Assembly: GCA_964035795.1 (NCBI GenBank)
Contig: OZ038320.1
Span: 10,599,726-10,663,725, forward strand
DNA: 64,000 nucleotides
Reading direction: 5' to 3'
Source: Pterobdella sp. o SKG-2022
Taxonomy: Eukaryota > Annelida > Clitellata > Hirudinida > Piscicolidae
Shown here: positions 49,701 to 59,080 of the stretch, piece by piece
Layout: each line of letters opens with the position of its first letter
Position numbering within the stretch: the first letter of the stretch is position 1
Position numbers and translations under genes: made by a program
The notes under the pieces: model-generated
Told to the model about the DNA's origin: nothing
The model's database searches: none
Seen by the model: the letters and a program-made list of their open reading frames with translations, nothing else

Positions 49701-50059
49701 GGAACAATCAACCCAGCCTTAAAAAGGCAAAATTTGCTGGTTCTGAAAAGCATTGTAAAATGAACCTCAATCAAAAAATGGATGAAAACTTGACATTTTT
49801 GTTGCCCAAAAACCCTGATGCCACTCTCACACTGCATGCAGTGGGTCACTACGAAGAATTTGCTGTTAGTGTTGTTTCATTAATTTTTTTAATTATTATT
49901 ATAGTTTAAGTTATATAAATGGCAGTTTATATTTATTCCTATGCTTAAGAAATTTTTCTATGAATGTTAAATGCATATTCATTTAATGCTCAACAGAATG
50001 ATATAAACAAGGTTTCCAAGAACAATGTCAGAAGCACATTGGCGCCAACGTTTCTATGA
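40701..50059 (+). CDS. PRC1: PRC1/MAP65/Ase1 microtubule-bundling cytokinesis protein
   Basis: Seventeen exons, all in phase: 40701-40711, 40898-41007, 41066-41135, 41956-42031, 45849-45947, 46298-46432, 46765-46932, 47124-47273, 47490-47637, 47848-47984, 48316-48417, 48605-48751, 48841-48957, 49163-49241, 49374-49489, 49595-49864 and 49997-50059. They give about 665 residues (human PRC1 620). PRC1 is an antiparallel microtubule crosslinker of the spindle midzone, needed for cytokinesis. Matches run the full length: the N-terminal dimer region (NVWSRIGF), the long coiled-coil rods, TPQEER, the microtubule-binding spectrin region with NRGGQLLKEEK (381-391), and LMYGSK (463-468). After it comes a basic Ser/Thr-rich tail with TP sites at 480 and 484, as at the CDK1 sites of human PRC1. 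The donor after exon 14 (GTGGAG) is weak, so that boundary is the least certain. Intron 4 contains an antisense LINE. The ATG follows no other in-frame start and codes MANL across the first junction. Confidence 0.93.
42236..45400 (-). mobile_element. Near full-length APE-type LINE in PRC1 intron 4
   Basis: Minus-strand order is complete. Endonuclease (about 45400-44760): SYNIGSLNGKSMELCEELV, ICCIQEVRW, GILVREDL, AYAPKYGR. Linker (44630-44070): HSETWWWNQDVQKAI. Reverse transcriptase (44042-42960): MKNGKASGPTGI, QFGFMPGKSTVDVIF, FVDLEKAFDQVPRK, and YAGDLVLMAET where the FADD box has changed. A Cys/His block (CGVCGK, VRCKTCKKWIHAWC) and a C-terminal part (42757-42437, GSETWVVRSIQ, LRWLGHVVRKEDD) follow. 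The 3' end near 42236 is a GATGATGAAAA-type tail. Frameshifts, stops and the mutated active site make it inactive. It is antisense to PRC1. Confidence 0.88.
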
Positions 50060-51357
50060 TCTCTGTGATCTTCGTTTTGTTCAATTCACTTATTATAACT
50101 AGATTTTATACTTTTCATCACAATTTTATAAATCATTGACATGACGCTTGTTAACAGAAAGTTTTTTTTTGTATATAAAAGTTATTTTTATTCAAAGCCA
50201 ATATTAGTGCAAATAATGCTTCAATTTGTATTTGATCAATGGTTCTTTTTAATATCGAGTTATTTAATTTTTTCAGTTTGGGCCCATGTAACCTCAAAGT
50301 TATTTTGAATAATTTTAAACTCATTTTCATCAGCTTCTTTTACTCTCAGACCTATCTTTCTTAAACATTTCTATTGTGAAATTATACCATGTGTAGATTT
50401 GTATATTTTGAAATGTTAAAAACACAGAATTTTAATCTTTTCAAATAATATTTGTTAAAAATTGTTTTTTTTTACAAGATGAGTTGATCTATAAATAAGC
50501 ATTGATTAAATCTTGAAGACTGACGCTCAGAGCGACTAAGTTTAAACAAACTGTAAAATACCTTAATTGGCTCTTAAACAACATCAAAATAATTACTTTG
50601 AATAATTGTTAAAAATTCTAAACAAGTGCCTAAAACTTTTTACGGAAAAGTGGCTAACATGCGGAGACAGCTAAGCCGGTAAAATATGCAAACCTATCAG
50701 CGTTATGCGAAGTTGTAACTACGCGTTGAAACATCGGTATTTGGGGATCTAAAAGCATCAAACTATTGAAAAAAATGTGTAAAAATAAGAAACTCCATTT
50801 TATCACTAGCTATATTTCTGATCCTCATTGAGAAGTTATACTATAAAACGCGTGACGGTTTGATATGGAAACTGGAATTCTAAAACTGTTTTTGTTTTTG
50901 CTCGTTGTTTGGAGCGGTGCCTCAACCAACGACTCTATACCCACAAACTTGTTTTTAAAAACAAGAATTAGGATTTTTAGCAAGTTTCAAACAAAGATTT
51001 TGGTCTAGAGAATCTAAAAGATTGAAACAGTTCAAATTTTACTGTTTGTTTTAAATAAATGTTAGTTTTTATATTTAAAAAATTTTCATATACGAAATTA
51101 TGAAACTCAAATATGAAATTTCTAAATATTCTGCTATGAAAGATAATTAAATACATTTAAAAATAAAAAGCTACAATTTTTCAGTTGATAACTTAAATAA
51201 AATTTAAAACCAGTAATTTGAAATTTTTTATTTATCATAATAGTTTTTAAAAGGTATAAATTTTGGACGTTAGTTAGCTACCATTATTAAGACAACAATT
51301 TTCTTATTGTTTCAGAAATTGCTTTCGTTATGTAATATTCGTTGTCATCCTTTAAAA
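50060..51357. other. PRC1 3' flank and DESI2 5' flank
   Basis: AT-rich with no coding frame. The sequence just before the DESI2 ATG contains TTGTTTCAG at about 51307-51315, which looks like a splice acceptor. DESI2 may therefore have an upstream untranslated exon in this stretch. A moderately GC-richer patch at 50640-50760 has no recognised feature. Confidence 0.4.
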
Positions 51358-52963
51358 ATGTCCCATTCTCCTGTTGTTATCAATGTGTATGACATGGTGA
51401 GTGGCGAATGAAGCTTTGATCAAAATTCAATAAATATAGCTCATCTATAATATGTTTTATAATTCTTATTATTTATATAATTTTTATAAATCATTCAAAA
51501 TATACATTTAAATTTAAAAATACATTTACTGCATTGAAATTGTTAAAAGAGATTCATTATTTAAATTACTTCATTATATCTTTTGAAAGTACTGGTTCAA
51601 TGAATATTCCTCTTCTCTCGGTATAGGAGTTTACCATTCAGGAGTTGAAATCTATGGTCAAGGTGATTGTAATTTTTAAAAACTTAGATCAGTTATTTTC
51701 TATGAAATTGTGAGTTACACCACTTATTCATGAATTTTCAAGAATATGGTTATGGGGGGCATCCCTATAGTTTCAGTGGAATTTTTGAAATCAAGCCAAA
51801 AGATGATCAAGAACTTGGTGAACAGTTTAAATTTAAGTAGGTTTTTTTTTTATCTTTAATGAAAGAATAAATATCAATGATTTTGTTTTATTTAACATAG
51901 AAACTGTTATTAAGTTGATTTGATTAAACTATTTCCAGAGAATCTATAGTGATTGGAAGCACAGATTTTTTAAAAGAAGATGTCACACACATTGTAGAAC
52001 AATTAGGAGCTAGGTATCTTGGCAATCAATATCACCTTCTGCACAAAAACTGTAACCATTTCACTGCCGCTCTTATTGATGTGAGTTATCAGTTTTTCAG
52101 CATTTCAAAAGCTCAAAGTATTATGTAAAGCCATGTATATCATATGCAATGTTCTTTATAATCTTCAATATAACATTTATTGTTTTTAGATATTGTGTGG
52201 AAAAGAGTTACCAAGCTGGGTGAACAGATTGGCATATGTGAGCTCATGCATTCCATTTGTTGAAAAAGCAATTCCTAGGGAATGGTTGACTCCATTGGCT
52301 CTGCAGTCATCCCTTCATTGTCCCCACCAAAAGAATCCTTTTGAGTGTTCTTCGTGTTCTGTTGACTTTGAAAGTGATGAGTTTTATGAAAGATTTGAAA
52401 ATTACAATTTAAGAGAAAACCAAACAGAAAATTCAAATAAAGCAATCAATGAAACTGAAGAAAAGAAAGGTAAAAAATTTCTAGAGAATTTGGGCAATAT
52501 GTTTACTAATGGAGTAAACTTCAACAACTGTTTCAAATCCAAGGGCTCAGCTTCAAGTAGCAGTAGTAGCAGCAACATTACATCAAACGACACCACATGG
52601 AATCAAGATAATTTAAATGCACACAATACTTCATCTAAAGACAATCAATGTACGAAAAATAAAAATTATTACATATTTGAAGGCCCTGACAATGTCTCTG
52701 AAAACTATGCAAAAGTCACTGGTTGCAATAGTAAGTCTTCAAATTTGACAGATAGATGGAAAAACGATTTGAATGAAAATGTTTATGGTTGTAGTAGTAG
52801 AAACCCAGCCGAACCTCAGAGTTTCTCGCCATATGAACGCTCTCAGAAACAATCAGGAAAAAATGTTGAAGATGATGATGAAGAAAATGAAAAGCTAAAT
52901 CTGAACCTCAAAACCTCGTACAAACAATCAATATCTTTATTCACGCACAACAGAACACCTTAA
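51358..52963 (+). CDS. DESI2: DESI2-like PPPDE thiol peptidase (deSUMOylating isopeptidase family)
   Basis: Five exons: 51358-51396, 51590-51662, 51743-51836, 51939-52080 and 52190-52963, in phase, 373 residues. The PPPDE fold is complete. It shows [24 protein letters not shown] with the catalytic His29, [23 protein letters not shown], then [10 protein letters not shown] with the catalytic Cys107, ILCGKELP and [12 protein letters not shown]. Human DESI2 has His30 and Cys108 in the same contexts. Family members cleave SUMO or ubiquitin isopeptide bonds; DESI2 is also known as PNAS4/PPPDE1. The C-terminus is unusual. After PREWLTP the protein continues for about 220 residues in one exon, rich in Asn, Ser, Glu and Lys, with an eight-Ser run near 52553-52576 and [13 protein letters not shown]. 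Human DESI2 stops near 194 residues. The start agrees with human DESI2 apart from a few N-terminal residues. Confidence 0.93.
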
Positions 52964-53634
52964 TGTAAAGTTTTTTGTAAATCGTTTTATTTAAGAGGAT
53001 TGATACTACGGAATACAGTTACTTTGAATATTTCTAGACTATTTTATGATTTTTTGAGCATAAAAATGATGTTAACATGAAAAACATTAATTTTCAATGT
53101 TTATTGAGAATGATAAGTTTTTCGGCTTTAGTTTATCGCTTGATGATTTGAGCGTTAGAAAGGCTTTGCGTTCTCAATACACACTGAAAACTAATGTTTT
53201 TTTAAATCTAATTTATTCTGATTATTATATCTAGATTTCTTTAGTTTTCCTATGTGAAAATCTATCATCCAACCACTCCTGTTTGTTCACATCACCATAG
53301 AGGTATATTCACAAAACAGATTTCGAACTTCTTGTTTTAATATTTTTCAATTGCATCGCGATCTTTCATTTATATTTTTTAAAATCGTAGAAATTTTTCT
53401 GTAAATCCTATGAGTCAGTCTTTATTTCGTTTTTTTTTTTATTTTAAGGGAAAATGACTGCTTTTTTTGAATTTCCTTAAATGTTCTTGGACATTTCTTT
53501 CAAATATAAACTTCAATAGTTCAGTTATACATTGAGACAAATGGCAAAATATCTGACATTATATCATTAAAATATTCATTATACGTCAAGACCCTCCAAG
53601 ATCTAAAATGGGAATGAAACAGTAGTATGGAAAA
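52964..53634. other. DESI2 3' flank
   Basis: AT-rich sequence with no coding frame, presumably including the DESI2 3' UTR. No clear AATAAA stands close to the stop. Confidence 0.4.
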
Positions 53635-53740
53635 CAAACACAAAGTCTTTTTTGTACTAACTTCATTAAGTTTTTTCGTGTGAAAACCTTATATTACTTG
53701 CTAATGTAAGATTTTCTTATTTCAAAATACTTTGTGTTTG
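53635..53740. mobile_element. Short MITE family B element
   Basis: Ends CAAACACAAAGT and ACTTTGTGTTTG are perfect inverted repeats. Inside, AAGTTTTTTCGTG, then TTACTTGCTAATGTAAG echo the internal hairpin of the element at 36924-37122. It lies between DESI2 and the minus-strand exon at 54576. Confidence 0.65.
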
Positions 53741-54540
53741 ATATCCATAATACTTCTTTACTCATTATAACTAAATAAATTAAACTTAAAACGTTAAAAG
53801 CTACATTTTAAAATAAGTCCATGTTGATAGCCATTTATTTAGTTTGAAATTCTTATAAAAGAAATAAAAATTGTAATAATTCAAAAACAATTGTTCAAAT
53901 ATTTAATAGTTGCTATATTGAAAATTGAAACTTACTATTTAATGAAAGTAATAACCTCATTCATAAACCGATTTTGTGACTCAAAACACGTTTAAATGAA
54001 AGAAAAATACCGACTCGTGTAAAAAAATTCTTTAACTTGCTTATAAACTAAAGAGTGCAAATAGAATGATTTTATAAATTTTGTAAAGTCTCTAGACTTT
54101 CAATTTCTACAAATTCAATGAAATAATGATTTTTAGAAGAGTTAAGTGATTGATCAGAATCATTGTTTTATCTTTGTAGGCTACTGTTTTGATGATTTAT
54201 TTTGAAACTCGTATAACATGAAAGATTGTATTTAGTGCTAACGATTACTATTGTTACTTTCAAGTATTTTGAAATACAAACAACAAAGTGATTGGCCCTT
54301 TTTCAGGGGTTGAGCTCTGAATGCCACCATAAGATTCAACGTAACAGTTGGCTTTGAAATAGTTAATTTTCATTGTTAGTTTGAATGTTTAAATAATTCT
54401 AATTGAAAATTTCTGGAATTTTTGAGTTATCTAAAATTATTCGTTAATTTCTATTTATATTTATTGAACATTTTAATTCTTCGAGCCAAAAAAAGCTTCG
54501 TGGAATAAAATAAACTCTTAAAAGTTTTTTCATTTGAATA

Positions 54541-54546
54541 TTTATT
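54541..54546 (-). terminator. Polyadenylation signal AATAAA
   Basis: Minus-strand AATAAA 30 bp after the stop codon at 54576, in the position expected for the putative terminal exon. Confidence 0.4.
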
Positions 54547-54575
54547 GAACATATAAATAATAAGCACAGTCAATA

Positions 54576-54770
54576 TCACTTTTTACTAAAGACGATGGGG
54601 TTTATGCCAGTTATGGATAATTGTGACTGATCTTCAGAATTACTCTCAGACTGATTTTGAGGTTCGAATGGGAAAAAGTTAATTTGAAGTGGTTTTAATA
54701 ACGTCACTGCACTAGTTTGAGAACCCTTGTTGAAATTTTTGACAACGTTTTTCTTTCCACCAAAGCTGAC
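54576..54770 (-). CDS. Last exon of an unrecognised minus-strand gene (putative)
   Basis: Open frame of about 65 codons to a TGA stop, with a composition unlike the surrounding AT-rich DNA. It contains FGGKKNVVKNFNKGSQTS, LKPLQINFFPFEPQNQSE and a Ser/Glu/Gln stretch ending in NPIVFSKK. An AATAAA lies 30 bp past the stop (54541-54546, minus strand), which fits a terminal exon. The acceptor may be the AG at about 54770. Minus-strand frames at 55365-55500 and 55925-56131 could be upstream exons, but phases were not resolved. No family was recognised. Confidence 0.4.
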   Translation of the reverse strand, partial: VSFGGKKNVVKNFNKGSQTSAVTLLKPLQINFFPFEPQNQSESNSEDQSQLSITGINPIVFSKK

Positions 54771-55600
54771 TTCCAAACGTTTCAGTCATTATTGTGTTTT
54801 GATTATGCACTTTGTCATTTAATATTTGCTTATTATTATTTTTTAATTACTTGATTGTATGAGGAGCGGAAAAGAGCTTTGATCTGTCAGTGTTTTGAAA
54901 GTGTTCAGTCGAAAACATTTCAGCAACTTTAAAAAATGTTCATCAAAGTATTGTTTTACTGAAATCATCAAAAGTAAATTTCTGCATTTTCATCTTTAAT
55001 TAAGTTTCATTTTCGAACGTTAAGAGTAGGCGTATCTAGCAATTAGTAATTAACTCTCAGAAGTGTAGCTTTTGGTAGTTTTTTACCATAATTTTGTAAG
55101 CTTTTATCGTTTTTACTAAGAAAAAATTTTAATCTTTTCAAGTTTTGAGTTGAACCACCTGTTGTGTACTATGAAAACTCCACTGTAAATTACTATTAAA
55201 AATTTTTAAAATACTATCCAAGTAACTGATAATCCTATCTTTAACTAATACTTTAATGAATAAATAGTTTCAACTGTTTTTAGTTATGAAGTTTATATTT
55301 AACAATGTTTTAAAATATAGTGAATAATTAAATATCACTACAACTTTTAGTTTACTTTTTTTGGAGTTCTTCAGATTCTTCTTATTAACCTTTTGTTTTT
55401 CTCCAGCTTCTGTTATATTAAATTTTAAATTTAGTAATATTTCATTAACACGTTCATAAAGGATTTTTGTTTTAAAAATTTTAAATTCTTTAGTACCCAA
55501 AGACTTAATTTTTCAAAAGTTCAAATTTACATTATATCCTAAATTGTGTTTTTATCTTAGTCGAAAAAAACAGTTTCAATAGTTTTATTCCTATTTCATC

Positions 55601-55776
55601 GGTTCGTATAGTTCAGAGGTAAAACATTAGATTAATTATCTAAAGTTACTGGGTTCGATCCCACGTGAGCCGACAATTAGCACCTGTTCCGCAGTGTGTT
55701 TTCGCTACATAAAACTTGTGGCAAGCGCTTTGATCTATGAGTAAAAGCGCTTTATAAATACTGCACTAAATTACAT
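55601..55776 (+). mobile_element. tRNA-derived SINE, best-preserved copy
   Basis: The tRNA-like head GGTTCGTATAGTTCAGAGGT contains an A box, and GGGTTCGATCCCACG contains a near-canonical B box. The spacing is close to that of a tRNA gene. The body follows: GAGCCGACAATTAGCACCTG, TTCCGCAGTGTGTTTTCGCT. It ends AAAAGCGCTTTATAAATACT. The missing aminoacyl-stem pairing and the attached body show it is a SINE, not a tRNA gene. Three relatives lie at 33850, 35571 and 21115. Confidence 0.88.
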
Positions 55777-56430
55777 TTAATTGCATAATACGTTTTATGC
55801 GGTCATGAATAATTTATTAATGCCCGAAGCTTTTAGTGGTAAGGAAATTATTAAATGTTCCTTATCTGAAGTTGAGACATAATTCTAGATAGATTTCTTG
55901 AAAAATTATGATATTAGAGTATAATTAATAAATTAGTATTACTTTTTTCACTAATTTGACCCTGGCTTTTAATCTTATCTGAAATAAACATTTATTAAAA
56001 ATAAGTGATAAAAACGCAGCAAGTTTAATATTTGAATCATAAACAATGTTTAAGCAGCGAAGCTTCTCGAAATCAAAAGAATACCATTTTTGCGTTCTTT
56101 CATTCCTAACTCTAAGGATGGTTTTATACAAATGGAATAATTAAGTAAACTGCAGTTTATTTTCAATAATACGAATCTGACAAAGCTGTATTGTTGAAAA
56201 GTTATAGAAAAATAATTGAAAAAGAAAAAATTTAAATTTTGAAGTATTACAATAGGACTTCAAAACATGAACACGCTGAGACACATCATCTGGGGTCCTC
56301 CAGCATTTTTGCATGCTTTTTTTCTAGGTACATGTTAACAACATTCTGTACTGACAATTATAATAACATCTGTCTTCATGTTGTAATGTTCAAAATGACA
56401 TTTCAATTTGAAGAACTAGATCTCTCTTTG

Positions 56431-56454
56431 GTTAACACGATATCTCGTGTTAAC
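56431..56454. repeat. 24-bp perfect palindrome
   Basis: GTTAACACGA and its reverse complement TCGTGTTAAC flank TATC. It lies close to other inverted repeats (56640-56974), so it is probably the centre or end of a decayed MITE. Confidence 0.75.
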
Positions 56455-56639
56455 TTTCTGATTTCGAAATAATCTCGAATTAACATAAATGTTATAGCCA
56501 AACGGAAATATATGGAAACAATTCTTTTGTTTTATTTCGAAGATCTAGATGGAGAAAGAGGCAAAAATATTTTGAATGGTGCATATTTCTTAAGTTAATA
56601 ATATATAGAAATGTATTCAAACACCACACATTTCCACAT

Positions 56640-56890
56640 AATAATCTTCTTTAGTTAAAGAAAATATAGCAAAATATTCGAACAGAACAGATAATTTTAT
56701 TAAGTACGAAGCATTTCGTTAACAAAGTAATATTTCCAAGTTCGTTAAAAATTCAATGACATTTTGATTTTGTCTATGGTCAGTATAAAACAACGGTGTT
56801 TTTAAAAATTTAACGTACTTGACAATGTTACTTTGTTAATTAAAAGCTCCTTACTTAATAGAATTACCTGTTTTGTTCAAATATTTTGTC
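56640..56890. mobile_element. MITE family C
   Basis: The left arm includes AAAATATTCGAACAGAACAG, ATAATTTTATTAAGTACGAA and TTAACAAAGTAATATT. The right arm mirrors it with AATGTTACTTTGTTAA, TACTTAATAGAATTACCTGT and TTTGTTCAAATATTTTGT. Arms are about 80 bp. A short relative at 8549-8640 shares the outer CATAATAATCTTCTTTAG and the TATTTGAAC / GTTCAAATA pair. Confidence 0.6.
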
Positions 56891-56929
56891 ACGCAGCTCT
56901 ATTATTTACATATTTATAAAGAAAATTTA

Positions 56930-56974
56930 ATTCTGATCTCTATCGAAATAAAGTATTTCGATAGAGATCAGAAT
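56930..56974. repeat. 45-bp perfect inverted repeat, 21-bp arms
   Basis: ATTCTGATCTCTATCGAAATA, a 3-bp spacer, and its exact reverse complement. It could form a strong hairpin. It directly follows the MITE family C element. Confidence 0.9.
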
Positions 56975-57779
56975 ATTTTATTTACTTTTTTTAGAATTAA
57001 TCGATTTGAAAGTTTTTAAAAATTTGATGTTGAATTTGGTGCGGATTATAGAAAAATCGGGATTTTCAATATCCAGCTTATCGAGAGCCTATTGTAACTT
57101 TGGATAACCTGAAATTCTTTTTTTCCAAATTAATAGTAACGAGAAAAAGAGTTCGAAATTTAAATTGAGATTGAAAGATAAATTTTTGAATGAAATTGAA
57201 TTTTAGAATAAATAAGTTCGATTTAGGTCAGCGTCCATTTTGCCAAAATATTCAAAATTTCAGACAACTCCAAGCTTTAAGATGTCAGAAATTTTGAAGT
57301 CTACTGAACTTTATAATAATCGCAGTAACCATTTTTGGATTTCTTCGCTTCCAAGGTTTTTAAGCTTTCCACACTTTCTTAAATTTTTTTTTATTGGTTT
57401 TCAAGCCTAAACTATGAAATTTTAACACAAGGGCAGTATTCCCTAAAATTTTTTACTTCTTCAACATTAATTTTATATTTAAACTCAGTTGAATAACTCT
57501 AAACCCCTCTTATTCACATAACCTGCTTTTTGATAGATCTATTTGAGTTGCTACGTGTGATTGGCTGGTCAATCTCAAATCTTCACATGAAACCCAGTGA
57601 ACTATTTTTAAATAGAGTGTAAAGTCTCAATAGAAGAGAGAGGCGCCGGTTGAGAGTATATTAGTGGTGAGATACTAATGTTCAAATTAAGCTTTTCATG
57701 TTACTGGCAACCAAGCAAAACAATCGAGGCAATTGTGAGAGATTGAAAGCTTGGAAGACAGCTTTATAACGTGGTTTTG

Positions 57780-58103
57780 GAAACTACAGCAAAAAAATGA
57801 GACAGTTTGGAAAAGCTGAGTTGAAAATTGCATCGTGTCAAGAAGCTTTAGCTATGCTGAAAAGTAAAAATTTACCTACCTGTTAGATGAATGTTTGAAA
57901 CGTGTATAATCTATGATTCGGATCTGAAGTTTGGAAGTTGTGGAAAGGGAAAGGCCGTCAAAAGTAACTTCGTTCAAGAGCTGATTCAGAAGAAGTATGT
58001 GGAGACCAACGAAAATTATTTCACTTTTTTTGGAATTAAACATAAGACTTTCAAAAAAATCAAAAACAAGTTAAACGTGCCATTCAATAGTTTCTCTTAT
58101 TGA
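57780..58103 (+). pseudogene. Broken coding-like stretch, unrecognised
   Basis: Two plus-strand frames show coding-like composition: one with RQFGKAELKIASCQEALAML ending at a stop near 57884, and one at 57891-58103 containing FGSCGKGKAVKSNFVQEL and FGIKHKTFKKIKNKL. They are in different frames and no splice sites join them well. It may be a decayed repeat or retrocopy. Confidence 0.25.
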
Positions 58104-59080
58104 TAAATTGTTTCTATCTTGTTAATAAAGGCCTATTTGTTCAGTTGAGAACCCACAATATAAAATACAACATAAATAATTTTCAAATTTGTTTTGTAGC
58201 ATTCAATATTATTAACAGTACATAAAAAATAATATCAATCAGCTTACTTTTTATTGGAATGTTTCAATACTTCAATAACCTGTTTTTGCTTCTTCGTTTC
58301 ATTTTAAATCATTTGATATCATCAACAGTATATTGAATATATACACAAAAAGCGTACTTATTGGCCAAGTAAACAACCTTTAGTTATAACCAAAAAATTT
58401 TTAAGCAATACACCTTGAATCGAAGTTTAAAATTACTGTAATTTTGAAGACTTTATAGGTCAGAAGCACCAAGACAAGAATGCACAAGATCCAAAAAATA
58501 TAAAATATTTTATCGTATCTTTTGGAATTTTCTATTCCTGTGATTATTGTAGATGGAAAATTTTATAAAATGTTAAAATAATTTTGTATATTTAATTGAT
58601 TATAAAAACCTAATTAAATTTAATTTTTTAAACGTACCATTTCGAGTTAAGTCTATCGTTTTTGAGTTTATTTAACAATTGGAAAAAATTTTATTTAAAT
58701 TATAATTTTTACACAATAAACTTATGAAAACAATATTTTTGAAATATAATTGACTTTCATCAATCAAATATTACATATACGAACTGTGTTGTAGAGTTTC
58801 AACAAAAGCACATCCTTCACCATCCCATCTGCTCTGCAGATCCTTGCATACACACACAAACTTGTTATTCAATAGTTTCGAGCATACAGTGTCTTTGTTG
58901 GCGCAAGGCTTTTCTTTCGAACATTTGATGAAATCTAAGTTTTATAGATGATTAACATGAGATGTTTGTGAATTGTGAAGTTTGTATTAATTCTAATGAT
59001 GTTTGAGTGAATTTTATAACGTATCTTACTCATCGTTCTGCTCTAAGAAGTTACGCTTTGGCGTGGTAAGGTAGTTTGCG
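58104..59080. other. AT-rich stretch, nothing supported
   Basis: No coding frame, tRNA or clear repeat is visible in this AT-rich stretch. Confidence 0.4.

Noticed and set aside
55601..55673. Possible functional tRNA gene
   Set aside because: A and B boxes are present, but stem pairing is poor, a SINE body follows, and relatives occur elsewhere in the window.
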